Shown: piece after piece, positions 34,475 through 41,953 of the stretch
Layout of the letters: each line of letters begins with the position of its first letter
How positions within the stretch are numbered: the first letter of the stretch is position 1
Assembly (NCBI RefSeq): GCF_004801395.1
Contig: NZ_SSOA01000001.1
Span: 62,001-126,000, forward strand
Direction of reading: 5' to 3'
Length of the DNA: 64,000 nucleotides
DNA from: Gillisella terrae
GTDB lineage: Bacteria > Pseudomonadota > Alphaproteobacteria > Rhizobiales > Rhizobiaceae
Translations under genes and position numbers: made by a program
The notes under the pieces: generated by a model
The model's database searches: none
What the model saw: only the letters and a program-made list of their open reading frames with translations
What the model was told of the DNA's origin: nothing

Positions 34475-34578
34475 TGCATAATTCCTTAAATCGGAATCGA
34501 TTTAAGGAATTATGCAGCAGATTAAAAATGTTACAGTGTCCTTTGTGCGCCATATATGGCGCACAAAGGACACTGTAA
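34474..34578 (+). repeat. RIME-like mosaic palindromic repeat, copy 3
   Basis: ATGCATAATTCCTTAAATCGG..TTTAAGGAATTATGCAGC, then TTACAGTGTCCTTTGTGCG and GTGCGCCATATATGGCGCAC with AAAGGACACTGTAA closing the second stem. It begins within the TAA stop of the receiver gene. Confidence 0.88.
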
Positions 34579-34634
34579 TGCATGTCGTGTTTTAGTGTGC
34601 TCAATAAAACGACAAAGTACATGCAGCAACGCCC

Positions 34635-34671
34635 TATAGCGCCGCGCACAGATGGGGTGCACGGCGCTATA
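34635..34671 (+). repeat. Second strong palindrome beside RIME-like copy 3
   Basis: TATAGCGCCG-C-GCAC, loop AGATGGG side, then GTGC-A-CGGCGCTATA: 14 paired bases with one mismatch. It is followed by TGGTGCAGTA, so it looks like an alternative distal arm of the same repeat family. Confidence 0.6.
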
Positions 34672-34701
34672 AGGAATGGTGCAGTAAAATTTCGGGGCGT
34701 C

Positions 34702-34731
34702 ATGCGTTGAAATCAGATTATTTCAACGCAT
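34702..34731 (-). terminator. Stem-loop behind ctrA
   Basis: ATGCGTTGAAAT / ATTTCAACGCAT: a perfect 12-bp stem with loop CAGATT, 12 bp after the ctrA stop. There is no clear U-tract, so its role as terminator is likely but not certain. Confidence 0.55.
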
Positions 34732-34742
34732 TTCATCGAGAT

Positions 34743-35444
34743 TTATGCCGTTTCCATATATTCGGCGCTGTCAGGCTCACGCAGCACGTAGCCGCGGCCC
34801 CAAACAGTTTCGATATAGTTTTCACCGCCAGCCGCATTTGCCAGTTTCTTGCGAAGCTTGCAGATGAAAACGTCGATGATCTTCAGTTCAGGCTCATCCA
34901 TGCCACCATAGAGGTGGTTGAGGAACATTTCCTTGGTCAAGGTTGTTCCCTTGCGGAGCGAAAGCAGCTCCAGCATCTGGTATTCCTTGCCGGTCAGATG
35001 AACGCGCTGGCCGCCAACTTCAACTGTCTTGGCGTCAAGGTTAACAATCAGTTCACCTGTTACGATGATGGACTGTGCATGACCCTTGGAGCGGCGAACA
35101 ATTGCGTGAATACGCGCAACCAGCTCATCCTTGTGGAATGGCTTTGTCATGTAGTCGTCGGCACCAAAGCCCAGACCGCGGACCTTATCCTCAATTCCGG
35201 CCATGCCGGACAGGATGAGAATTGGCGTCTTCACTTTCGAGAGACGCAGAGTCCGAAGGACCTCGTAACCCGACATATCGGGAAGATTGAGGTCGAGCAG
35301 AATGATGTCGTAGTCATATAGTTTGCCGAGATCGACGCCCTCTTCACCAAGATCTGTGGTGTAGACGTTGAAGCTCTCGGACTTAAGCATCAGTTCGATG
35401 CTCTGCGCTGTGGCGCTGTCGTCTTCGATGAGTAGAACCCGCAT
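34743..35444 (-). CDS. ctrA: Cell-cycle master regulator CtrA
   Basis: A 233-residue OmpR-type response regulator, nearly full identity in layout to other rhizobial CtrA: receiver ([20 protein letters not shown]; phospho-acceptor in [20 protein letters not shown]; lysine in [20 protein letters not shown]) and winged-helix DNA-binding domain ([40 protein letters not shown]). It controls division, DNA methylation, flagella and chromosome replication genes. The C-terminus ends [11 protein letters not shown]; an Ala-rich degradation tail as in Caulobacter is not seen. It diverges from the fliJ-like gene across a 443-bp region rich in GANTC sites. Confidence 0.97.
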   Translation of the reverse strand: MRVLLIEDDSATAQSIELMLKSESFNVYTTDLGEEGVDLGKLYDYDIILLDLNLPDMSGYEVLRTLRLSKVKTPILILSGMAGIEDKVRGLGFGADDYMTKPFHKDELVARIHAIVRRSKGHAQSIIVTGELIVNLDAKTVEVGGQRVHLTGKEYQMLELLSLRKGTTLTKEMFLNHLYGGMDEPELKIIDVFICKLRKKLANAAGGENYIETVWGRGYVLREPDSAEYMETA

Positions 35445-35550
35445 AAATATCCCCTTTACCGCCGCCGAAAGGTTTTGAATGGTCCCAACGCAAAACGGAT
35501 CCAGTCGTTGCCTGATTTGAAGGCTGCCACCAAATGGTTAACAAATTCTG

Positions 35551-35817
35551 ATTCACTCTGGCAAGAGTAACGAATTTATTAAGTTTTTTAGTTAGCCCAA
35601 TGATTCATTGTCACTTTCTCATCGCCACAGATGAATCATTTTAGCAGGCAACCCGCTTAAGCGATTCAATTGACTTATCATTGTCATTGTCCTGTATTTT
35701 GGACCTTGGCATTTACCGACCCTTAAATGATCTCCCTTATCATTAACGATGCCCGTAAACGAAAGGTTACCAAAGGTAGTTTTTTTGTTAACGCCGCGAG
35801 ATTTTTCGGGGTGATTC
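35551..35817. promoter_or_regulatory. Cluster of GANTC (CcrM) sites upstream of ctrA
   Basis: Five GANTC sites lie in the 443-bp ctrA/fliJ-like gap: 35551-35555, 35602-35606, 35633-35637, 35663-35667 and 35813-35817. GANTC is the target of the cell-cycle methylase CcrM, and such sites in ctrA promoters couple transcription to replication in relatives. No exact TTAA-N7-TTAA box was found in this gap, though many TTAA words occur. Confidence 0.55.
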
Positions 35818-35887
35818 GTTTTAATGTCCGCGGGCGATGGGAAATTTGAGTGAAAGCGGGGGACCTCGCATCACGGGAGTATTGCGT

Positions 35888-36238
35888 ATGAAGTCGCGTG
35901 ACAGTCTAACACGCCTGAAGGCATTTCAGGTCGCGGAGAAGCGTCGGCAGTTGCAACAGTTGCAGCTGATGATGTCAGAATTTGAGCGAATGGCTGGTGA
36001 ATTGGAAAACCAGATCTCTGTTGAAGAGAAAAAGGCCGGCATCACCGACCCGACCCATTTCGCTTATCCAACCTTTGCAAAAGCCGCACGCCAGCGGGCT
36101 GATAATTTGCAAAATTCGATCCGCGAACTGAAAGTGCAGCAGGACGCTGCCGAACTGGCATTGGAAGAGGCTGTGGCAGATCATGCCAAAGCGGCAGCGC
36201 TTGAAGAGCGTGATGGGCAAAATCGGGCCCGTGCTTAA
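35888..36238 (+). CDS. fliJ: FliJ-like flagellar export chaperone
   Basis: A 116-residue, fully helical coiled-coil protein (SLTRLKAFQVAEKRRQLQQL; MMSEFERMAGELENQISVEE; LQNSIRELKVQQDAAELALE), as expected for FliJ. FliJ escorts export substrates and contacts the FlhA/FliI apparatus. The start at 35888 follows GGGAG. Location next to ctrA is typical of rhizobia, where this gene is named fliJ although far from the main flagellar cluster. The identification rests on context and helical character more than on a strict motif. Confidence 0.7.
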   Translation: MKSRDSLTRLKAFQVAEKRRQLQQLQLMMSEFERMAGELENQISVEEKKAGITDPTHFAYPTFAKAARQRADNLQNSIRELKVQQDAAELALEEAVADHAKAAALEERDGQNRARA

Positions 36239-36874
36239 CGCATCGGTTCTGAAACCTTATTAAATCTTTCCGCATAATTCCTGCAATCCGTCGCGATTGC
36301 TGGAGTTATGTGGAATTTTTAATATCGTGCCCGCGATATAGAGCACGTTTGGGCAAGAGCTGAATGCTCACTCCTATCCTGGGTGGAAAAGCCGTCCGCC
36401 TTCTGAAGACAGGCGAGATTGTGCAGGCGGGCCGAAATGTGGAAACAGGTTTTCCGCAGGAGCGGATGGCGCGAAATCCGACCAATTTTTATGGGATGCG
36501 CCCAAATTTTCCTTTGACCCAAGCCTTTTCGAGCGCTGTTTATGATTTTTTACAAAGCCGTTCGTCGTACTTGGGCACAGCGACACTGTGGCGCTTTAAA
36601 TGTAGCCCATAATTCCCTTCAGCGTCATTTGTGCGCCATATATGGCGCACGACGCTGTAAAGCCGCGAATTTTTCTTTGCTGTTGGACAATTTCACCGGA
36701 CAGCGGTTCCATTTGCCGATGCCGGAGGCTGGGGCCACAAACCGGGGCCAGAAGCCGGAAATCTGAAACAAGAGGCTCAGGCAGTATTCTTTGGCCAATA
36801 TTCTTGCAGCTCGGAAAAATATCTAAAACAAACAATGCGGCGCGCCTGTGGTGGCGCACCTGTAAAAGCCTGAC
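36239..36874. other. 636-bp gene-poor stretch between fliJ-like and sciP
   Basis: Two RIME-like fragments lie here. The first palindrome is at 36271-36316 (CGCATAATTCCTGCAATC..GATTGCTGGAGTTATGTGG). The second is at 36603-36660 (CATAATTCCC..CAGCGTC..GTGCGCCATATATGGCGCAC). A frame at 36364-36612 has no ribosome site or recognisable product and runs into the second fragment. No RNA gene could be recognised. Confidence 0.55.
36603..36660 (+). repeat. RIME-like repeat, partial copy
   Basis: CAGCGTCATTTGTGCGCC..GGCGCACGACGCTGTAA: second palindrome complete, with only ATAATTCCC left of the first. Confidence 0.7.
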
Positions 36875-37150
36875 TTAGTGGCGATATTGCTGAATGCGCG
36901 TTGTGCGCAGGCCTGGAAGGCCGTGGTCAGAGATAGAGGACTGCCAGGAGAGAAACTCCTCTACAGTCAATGTATAGCGTTCACAGGCCTCCTCCAGGCT
37001 CAGCAATCCACCACGAACAGCGGCAACGACCTCTGCTTTGCGGCGGATAACCCAGCGACGGGTATTGGCTGGCGGCAAGTCAGCAATTGTTAGCGGGCTG
37101 CCGTCGGGGCCGATAACATATTTTACACGCGGGCGTATCGTTTCGGTCAT
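36875..37150 (-). CDS. sciP: CtrA inhibitor SciP (DUF1153)
   Basis: A 91-residue DUF1153 protein. The typical N-terminus is PRVKYVIGPDGSPLTIADLP, followed by the helix-turn-helix region NTRRWVIRRKAEVVAAVRGG, LLSLEEACERYTLTVEEFLS and WQSSISDHGLPGLRTTRIQQ. SciP binds CtrA at promoters and prevents RNA polymerase recruitment in late-cycle cells. A near-consensus CtrA box lies 55 bp upstream, consistent with feedback control. Its presence 1.4 kb from ctrA completes the local cell-cycle block. Confidence 0.95.
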   Translation of the reverse strand: MTETIRPRVKYVIGPDGSPLTIADLPPANTRRWVIRRKAEVVAAVRGGLLSLEEACERYTLTVEEFLSWQSSISDHGLPGLRTTRIQQYRH

Positions 37151-37204
37151 TGGACTCTCTACTACAAACTCAAGACCACAGACCCGAAATCTAGCGCGGC
37201 ACCT

Positions 37205-37219
37205 TTAAAAAATACCTAA
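37205..37219 (-). promoter_or_regulatory. Near-consensus CtrA box upstream of sciP
   Basis: TTAAAAAATACCTAA: TTAA-N7-CTAA, seven of eight consensus positions. It lies 55 bp upstream of the sciP ATG. The call is by consensus only. Confidence 0.5.
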
Positions 37220-37730
37220 GCCCGAGGTAATAATTTGATAATAATTTGAGTGGGTTGGTTGCCTGTGCTGATGTCACACACAAACTGTGATTTTGTGAAA
37301 AGACGTGAGAGAAGACATGCGGATCAAAGATAAAACGTACCATTCTGGCCATGCCTATGTATGTTTATGGTGTAATTTCATTTTATCGCGGATTGTTTTC
37401 TGATGAATACAATATTTTAACCGAAAATTTCAGAAAACAGGATTTATATATTTTTATATTTGATGCAGGGCCGATATGTAGTGTGTTTGTATTGCGATTT
37501 GTGCCAATGCAGTCGAGAGAATTGCCATAATAGAGGCAATATTTGCCGCTGTCCTGACGATCTGCCATCGCGATTCTGTATAATTTTGGAACGTTTTTCA
37601 CAGAGAAATTGTCAGCAGTGATATTTTTTATCCATGAGAAGACATTTTTTCCGCCAACGCAGTGTTTATTGCGCCGTGCGCCATATTCTGCGCACAGCGC
37701 CGTAGCGCGCCCTTGCAATCCGCCTTCAGC
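37220..37730. other. Gene-free A/T-rich stretch
   Basis: Low-complexity A/T-rich DNA with an isolated RIME-like second palindrome at 37669-37703 (GCGCCGTGCGCCATATT..TGCGCACAGCGCCGTAG). A frame at 37383-37718 includes the repeat and has no ribosome site. It is probably the upstream region of sciP plus remnant sequence. Confidence 0.5.
37669..37703 (+). repeat. RIME-like repeat, second-palindrome fragment
   Basis: GCGCCGTGCGCCATATT / CTGCGCACAGCGCCGTAG: only the distal palindrome of the family is left, 28 bp from the DUF2793 stop codon. Confidence 0.6.
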
Positions 37731-38768
37731 TCACAGCAGGACAACTGCGATTTTAACGCCGGTGGAACTGGCACCCAGCGTGGCGGTTCCGCTGTGCGAT
37801 AGGCTCAGTTCGGTATTTTGATTGAGCAGAAGGCAGGTAGTCTGGCAGGATTGAACAACGCCCGAGACCGTGCCAATCGCGAGTTCGAAAAGCCGTGCCT
37901 GGTTTTGGTCGACAATGGCCACGGAATAGTCTGTCGTGGCAGATGCCAAGAGGGTCAGCGACACGAGATAAATGCCGGTGGTTGGTATTTTCAGGCTTTT
38001 ACCAGCATTGGTGCCAAGGGTGGTTTGCAGCGCGATCCCCCCTTGACCCAAGGTGAGAAGATCGAAGCCGGTGATCTGTCCGGTGCTGATGTTGATTGCC
38101 GAGGGGGCGAAGCGTGCCGTTGCCGCGGGTTTTGCGGGTTGCCTGACATATCCTTCCGGGCTTATTGCCAGTGCCGTTGTCCATCGGCCGCCGTCATCAC
38201 ACACTTTGATGCTCAAGTCATCCGAGCCTGCCAGCCCGATCTCCGCTTTTCCCTGCCAGTTGGATTGGTAGAGCAGCGAGGCCGTATTGCCAGATGCGGC
38301 TTTGTTCAATTTGACCCGTTGGTCGCTGCCATTGTGATTGAACAGCACAGCATCAGAAGCAACAGTGAATTTGTTGGTGTCATCAGCGCTGGCGTTAACG
38401 CCAAGGCGGCTAAATTGCGGGGTCGATGACAGGGGAAGTTCACTCCAGCCAGAACCATTATAGGTGAGCAGCTTGCCGCTTGAGCGAAAAAATGCCAGCC
38501 AGCCGATTTGGGGGGTGATAAACATCCATGCATCATCCTGCCAGACAGCAATCATACCATCATGGTTGGCCCATGCATCACTTGCATTGGGCAGCAGCCA
38601 AAAGCACTGGCCATTGGCCGGGGTGGCAGGCGGTGTTGTCAGGCTATCGGCAATAACCAGTTGCGTGACCGCATCCAGAATGGCCAGGGCCTCGTTGTGG
38701 GTAACATGTTTCTGGGCTTGGGAAGGCAGAATATAGGGCAGGGCCAATCGCGGCGTTGTGTCGGTCAT
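37731..38768 (-). CDS. DUF2793-containing, phage tail-like protein
   Basis: A 345-residue protein with the N-terminal DUF2793 module: LALPYILPSQAQKHVTHNEA, LDAVTQLVIADSLTTPPATP, WANHDGMIAVWQDDAWMFIT. A beta-rich C-terminal region follows with a C1q/TNF-like or tail-tip pattern (TGIYLVSLTLLASATTDYSV ending GASSTGVKIAVVLL). DUF2793 proteins occur in phages and gene-transfer-agent-like clusters of alphaproteobacteria. No other phage gene is nearby, so this is an isolated phage-derived gene. The ATG at 38768 is used because GGAG lies 6 bases before it. Confidence 0.8.
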   Translation of the reverse strand: MTDTTPRLALPYILPSQAQKHVTHNEALAILDAVTQLVIADSLTTPPATPANGQCFWLLPNASDAWANHDGMIAVWQDDAWMFITPQIGWLAFFRSSGKLLTYNGSGWSELPLSSTPQFSRLGVNASADDTNKFTVASDAVLFNHNGSDQRVKLNKAASGNTASLLYQSNWQGKAEIGLAGSDDLSIKVCDDGGRWTTALAISPEGYVRQPAKPAATARFAPSAINISTGQITGFDLLTLGQGGIALQTTLGTNAGKSLKIPTTGIYLVSLTLLASATTDYSVAIVDQNQARLFELAIGTVSGVVQSCQTTCLLLNQNTELSLSHSGTATLGASSTGVKIAVVLL

Positions 38769-38860
38769 CATTATCTCCATCCGTATCGTTGCAGGCATTA
38801 TCCGCCATGCGCGAAGGGGGTGAAGAAACAGGATGCATTCTCTTTGATTGGTCTGCGAAA

Positions 38861-38886
38861 ACCGCGCGCCGCCTTCACGGCGCGGT
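38861..38886 (-). terminator. Possible terminator of cysQ
   Basis: ACCGCGC / GCGCGGT stem with a 12-base loop, and AAAA on the left giving a short U-tract on the minus strand, 15 bp beyond the cysQ stop. Confidence 0.5.
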
Positions 38887-38900
38887 CAGCGAGAGGGGTG

Positions 38901-39683
38901 TCAGATCTGGTGACCACCCCAGGCGATGAATGATGGATTGGCAAAATCGCTGTCATGGACCTGATTGCGTTTGCCGTAGGGCAGGGGGAGCCCATCCAGC
39001 CCAAGCGTTATGCCGCCTGCCGCCCGCAGCACCGCATCGCCTGCGGCCGTGTCCCATTCCATTGTGCGGCCAAAGCGCGGGTAAACATCGGCACCACCCT
39101 CGGCGATGAGGCAGAATTTTAAGGATGAGCCGACCGATTTCGTCTCGCTAATGCCTTTGCTTTTCAAAAAAACATCCGTTTCCGGGCTGTTGTGAGAGCG
39201 ACTGGCGAGTGCAACAAAATTGCTCTGAGAGGCGCGCACCCGAATAGCGTGGCGCGCGACGGGTATGAAATTTTCATCAATTTCGACTTTGACCGCGCCG
39301 CTTTTATCGCCCAGATAAGCAACGCCGCGCGCAGGCGCGTAAACAACGCCCATGATGGGAATGCCAGCGTCGATCAGCGCTATATTGACGGTAAAATCTG
39401 AACTTTTGCGGATAAATTCCTTGGTTCCATCCAAAGGATCCACCAAAATGAAGGACTTGCTCCCAGTCTCGGGAATATTGCCCGCCGCCGCTGCTTCTTC
39501 TGCAACAACGGGTATGTGAGGAAAGGCGGCACTGAGAGCTGACAAAATCACAGCCTCGGCCCGCTCATCGGCCTCGGTTACGGGAGAGGAGTCGCTCTTG
39601 ATGTGAATTGTCGGGCCAGCATGAAAGACCTGCATGATTTCGCGACCTGCCGCAATGGCTGCACGCTCAAAGAGATCAATCAC
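38901..39683 (-). CDS. cysQ: 3'(2'),5'-bisphosphate nucleotidase CysQ
   Basis: A 260-residue member of the inositol-monophosphatase superfamily. Metal-binding motifs are in order: VVAEEAAA, LVDPLDGTKEFIRKSSDFTV and MEWDTAAGDAVLRAAGG. CysQ hydrolyses 3'-phosphoadenosine 5'-phosphate, a by-product of PAPS use. It shares strand and neighbourhood with cysC, making PAPS production and PAP removal adjacent. The two genes are separated by 95 bp. Confidence 0.92.
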   Translation of the reverse strand: MIDLFERAAIAAGREIMQVFHAGPTIHIKSDSSPVTEADERAEAVILSALSAAFPHIPVVAEEAAAAGNIPETGSKSFILVDPLDGTKEFIRKSSDFTVNIALIDAGIPIMGVVYAPARGVAYLGDKSGAVKVEIDENFIPVARHAIRVRASQSNFVALASRSHNSPETDVFLKSKGISETKSVGSSLKFCLIAEGGADVYPRFGRTMEWDTAAGDAVLRAAGGITLGLDGLPLPYGKRNQVHDSDFANPSFIAWGGHQI

Positions 39684-39778
39684 AGTTAAACCCTTCTTCT
39701 ATCGATAGAATGGCGCAATGCGCTGTAAAAGCATACAGAAATAGCCTGAACGCTTTATTACTGTTTCTTGTCGCAGCT

Positions 39779-40354
39779 TCAGGCGGGGGTGGTTTTATCC
39801 AAATAATCAATGACACGCATGGCCAGTTCATCTGGTCCTGCTTCCATTGTTTTCAACGTGATCTCGGCGTTCAGGGGCGGCTCGTAGGTTGAGTTCACGC
39901 CGGTAAAATGCGCAATGCCGCCCGTCAGCGCTTTGCGATAAAGGCCTTTGGGGTCGCGGCGTATACATTCCTGCAAAGGCGTGTCGATAAACACCTCCAC
40001 AAACTCGTCATCGCTCATCAGATTTCGAGCCAGATCACGGTCAACCCTGAAAGGCGATATGAAAGCAACAATGACGATCAGACCCGCATCGGCCATGAGC
40101 CTGGCCACCTCGGCAACGCGGCGGATGTTTTCTACCCGGTCCTGATCGGAGAAGCCAAGGTCTTTGTTGAGGCCATGGCGAACATTATCGCCATCCAGAA
40201 TATAGGTGTGATTGCCTCTGGCGTGCAGCCGTGTTTCAATCGCATTGGCAATCGTGGATTTTCCGGCACCGGATAAGCCCGTTAACCAGATCACCCGAGG
40301 GCTCTGCTTTTTTATGGTCGCGCGGGATTCGCGTCTCACCTGAAGGCTTTGCAT
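39779..40354 (-). CDS. cysC: Adenylyl-sulfate (APS) kinase
   Basis: Phosphorylates APS to PAPS. Motifs: P-loop [29 protein letters not shown] (substrate binding), [20 protein letters not shown] and [17 protein letters not shown]. The ATG at 40354 (AGGA seven bases upstream) gives 191 residues, close to E. coli CysC; longer starts at 40408 and 40471 exist without a good ribosome site. There is no sulfurylase (cysD, cysN) beside it. In rhizobia PAPS is usually used for sulfated Nod factors or lipopolysaccharide, or sulfate assimilation. Confidence 0.9.
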   Translation of the reverse strand: MQSLQVRRESRATIKKQSPRVIWLTGLSGAGKSTIANAIETRLHARGNHTYILDGDNVRHGLNKDLGFSDQDRVENIRRVAEVARLMADAGLIVIVAFISPFRVDRDLARNLMSDDEFVEVFIDTPLQECIRRDPKGLYRKALTGGIAHFTGVNSTYEPPLNAEITLKTMEAGPDELAMRVIDYLDKTTPA

Positions 40355-40471
40355 CACAATATCCTGCGGCGCAGACTGGATTTTTGATGTCCCGTGGTCG
40401 ATCAACATTCCCCCTCTGCCGCGTGCAGAGTGCACAAATGGCGCTTTGGTTTTGTCACCTGCAAACTTCAT

Positions 40472-40867
40472 GAAAAACGATTATATCCTGATATTGTAAT
40501 TTTATGGAATAACGATTTTAGGTGTAGGCACGCCTAATGTGCAACTTTAATCACCGTTCGTATACTCCAAGGAATTAAAAAATTCCACTTTGAGGTGTGT
40601 ATATGGCCACTAAAAAACTAAGAAAATTGCAATTATGCAGCAGAGTAAGAGTGTTGCAGCGTCCTTTGTGCGCCATATATGGTGAGATGCGCTGGAATGC
40701 ACTTTATGTGCAAAGCGAATGCTAAACCGGCCTGCTGGTTTGAAGAATGCACCCGCTCCTGCACCCCTTGAAAATTTCCTGCTTTTTGTTGTGATGTATT
40801 TTCACTTTAGTCACTTGTAAGAGATTTTTTCCACAACACATGCGCGTTTTTTGTGCGCAGATTTGAG
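40472..40867. other. Gene-free stretch between cysC and livH
   Basis: Holds a decayed RIME-like repeat at 40610-40684 (AATTATGCAGCAGAGTAAGA, GTTGCAGCGTCCTTTGTGCG, CCATATATGG) and A/T-rich sequence. Promoters for cysC and the liv operon are expected here. No gene is seen. Confidence 0.5.
40610..40684 (+). repeat. RIME-like repeat, decayed copy
   Basis: AATTATGCAG followed by the CAGCGTCCTTTGTGCG core and a CCATATATGG palindrome centre, after which the second arm is lost. Confidence 0.65.
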
Positions 40868-40921
40868 TTTTCTGCCAAGATTCTTTCAGATATGCACTGA
40901 AAATGAGCAATTGGCAGAAAA
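40868..40921 (+). promoter_or_regulatory. Nested dyads upstream of livH
   Basis: TTTTCTGCCAA (40868-40878) and TTGGCAGAAAA (40911-40921) are an exact 11-bp inverted repeat. An inner TTCAG..CTGAA dyad lies at about 40885-40901. Either a protein-binding region or a leader-RNA hairpin about 130-180 bases before livH. Confidence 0.5.
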
Positions 40922-41047
40922 AAGCGCTTTCTTTTTCATTTGGGCTTCACATTTGGCTCGAAAGCGATAACAAATTGCACCAACACGAAGAACCCGAACG
41001 GGACAAACAAGGAATGCCGCTTTACATGGGCATTCAGGGGATAATGT

Positions 41048-41950
41048 ATGGATTACTTCATCCAGCAGCTCATTAATGGGCTTACGCTTGGGTCCATCTA
41101 TGGACTCGTGGCAATTGGCTACACCATGGTCTATGGCATCATCGGTATGATCAACTTCGCCCATGGCGATATTTTCATGCTCGGTGGTTTTGCAGCATTG
41201 ATCGTTTTTCTGGTTTTGACATCATTTTTTGCAGGCATCCCGGTGGCGCTTGCATTGTTGATCATGCTGGTTGTCTCGATGCTGATGACCGGTCTGTGGA
41301 ACTGGACAATCGAGCGCGTTGCCTATCGCCCTTTGCGCGGTTCGTTTCGCCTGGCTCCGCTGATCACGGCGATCGGCATGTCCATCGCTTTGTCCAACTT
41401 TATTCAGGTTGCCCAAGGTCCGCGCAACAAGCCCATTCCGGCTCTGGTCAATGATGTCTATCATTTTGGCGGCATTACCATTGCCCTGAAGCAGTTGATC
41501 ATTGTTGCGGTCACAGCCGTTTTGCTGGCAGCGTTTTGGTATATCGTCAACAAAACCCCGCTTGGCCGCGCCCAGCGCGCCACCGAGCAGGATCGTAAGA
41601 TGGCGGCTCTGCTGGGTGTGGATGTTGACAAGACGATTTCCGTGACCTTCGTGATGGGGGCTGCGCTGGCTGCCGTGGCAGGCACCATGTATCTGATGTA
41701 TTATGGTGTTGCGTCGTTTACCGATGGCTTCATTCCGGGTGTCAAGGCGTTTACGGCTGCGGTGCTCGGCGGCATTGGCTCGCTTCCCGGCGCGGTTCTG
41801 GGTGGTTTGTTGATCGGTCTGATTGAATCGCTATGGTCTGCCTATTTCACCATCGCCTACAAGGACGTTGCCACGTTTGGCATTCTGGCTTTTGTGCTGA
41901 TTTTCAAACCAACCGGCATTTTGGGCCGTCCCGAAGTGGAGAAGGTCTGA
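41048..41950 (+). CDS. livH: Branched-chain amino acid ABC permease LivH
   Basis: A 300-residue inner-membrane permease of the HAAT family: start MDYFIQQLINGLTLGSIYGL, characteristic GYTMVYGIIGMINFAHGDIF, and late GGIGSLPGAVLGGLLIGLIE. It forms the channel with LivM. A strong AGGGG ribosome site precedes the ATG. The gene order livH-livM-livG-livF with 3-bp or overlapping junctions shows a single operon. Confidence 0.95.
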   Translation: MDYFIQQLINGLTLGSIYGLVAIGYTMVYGIIGMINFAHGDIFMLGGFAALIVFLVLTSFFAGIPVALALLIMLVVSMLMTGLWNWTIERVAYRPLRGSFRLAPLITAIGMSIALSNFIQVAQGPRNKPIPALVNDVYHFGGITIALKQLIIVAVTAVLLAAFWYIVNKTPLGRAQRATEQDRKMAALLGVDVDKTISVTFVMGAALAAVAGTMYLMYYGVASFTDGFIPGVKAFTAAVLGGIGSLPGAVLGGLLIGLIESLWSAYFTIAYKDVATFGILAFVLIFKPTGILGRPEVEKV

Positions 41951-41953
41951 TCC

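Noticed and set aside
35445..35887. Exact CtrA autoregulation box at ctrA
   Set aside because: Several TTAA words occur, but none are spaced as TTAA-N7-TTAA with one mismatch or fewer.
36364..36612. Possible 82-residue gene between fliJ-like and sciP
   Set aside because: No ribosome site, no recognisable domain, and it ends in a repeat fragment.
37383..37718. Possible 111-residue gene upstream of sciP
   Set aside because: It includes a repeat fragment at its 5' end and A/T-rich sequence with no ribosome site.
37731..38768. Gene transfer agent or prophage cluster
   Set aside because: Only one DUF2793 gene is present; no capsid, portal, terminase or tail genes are nearby.
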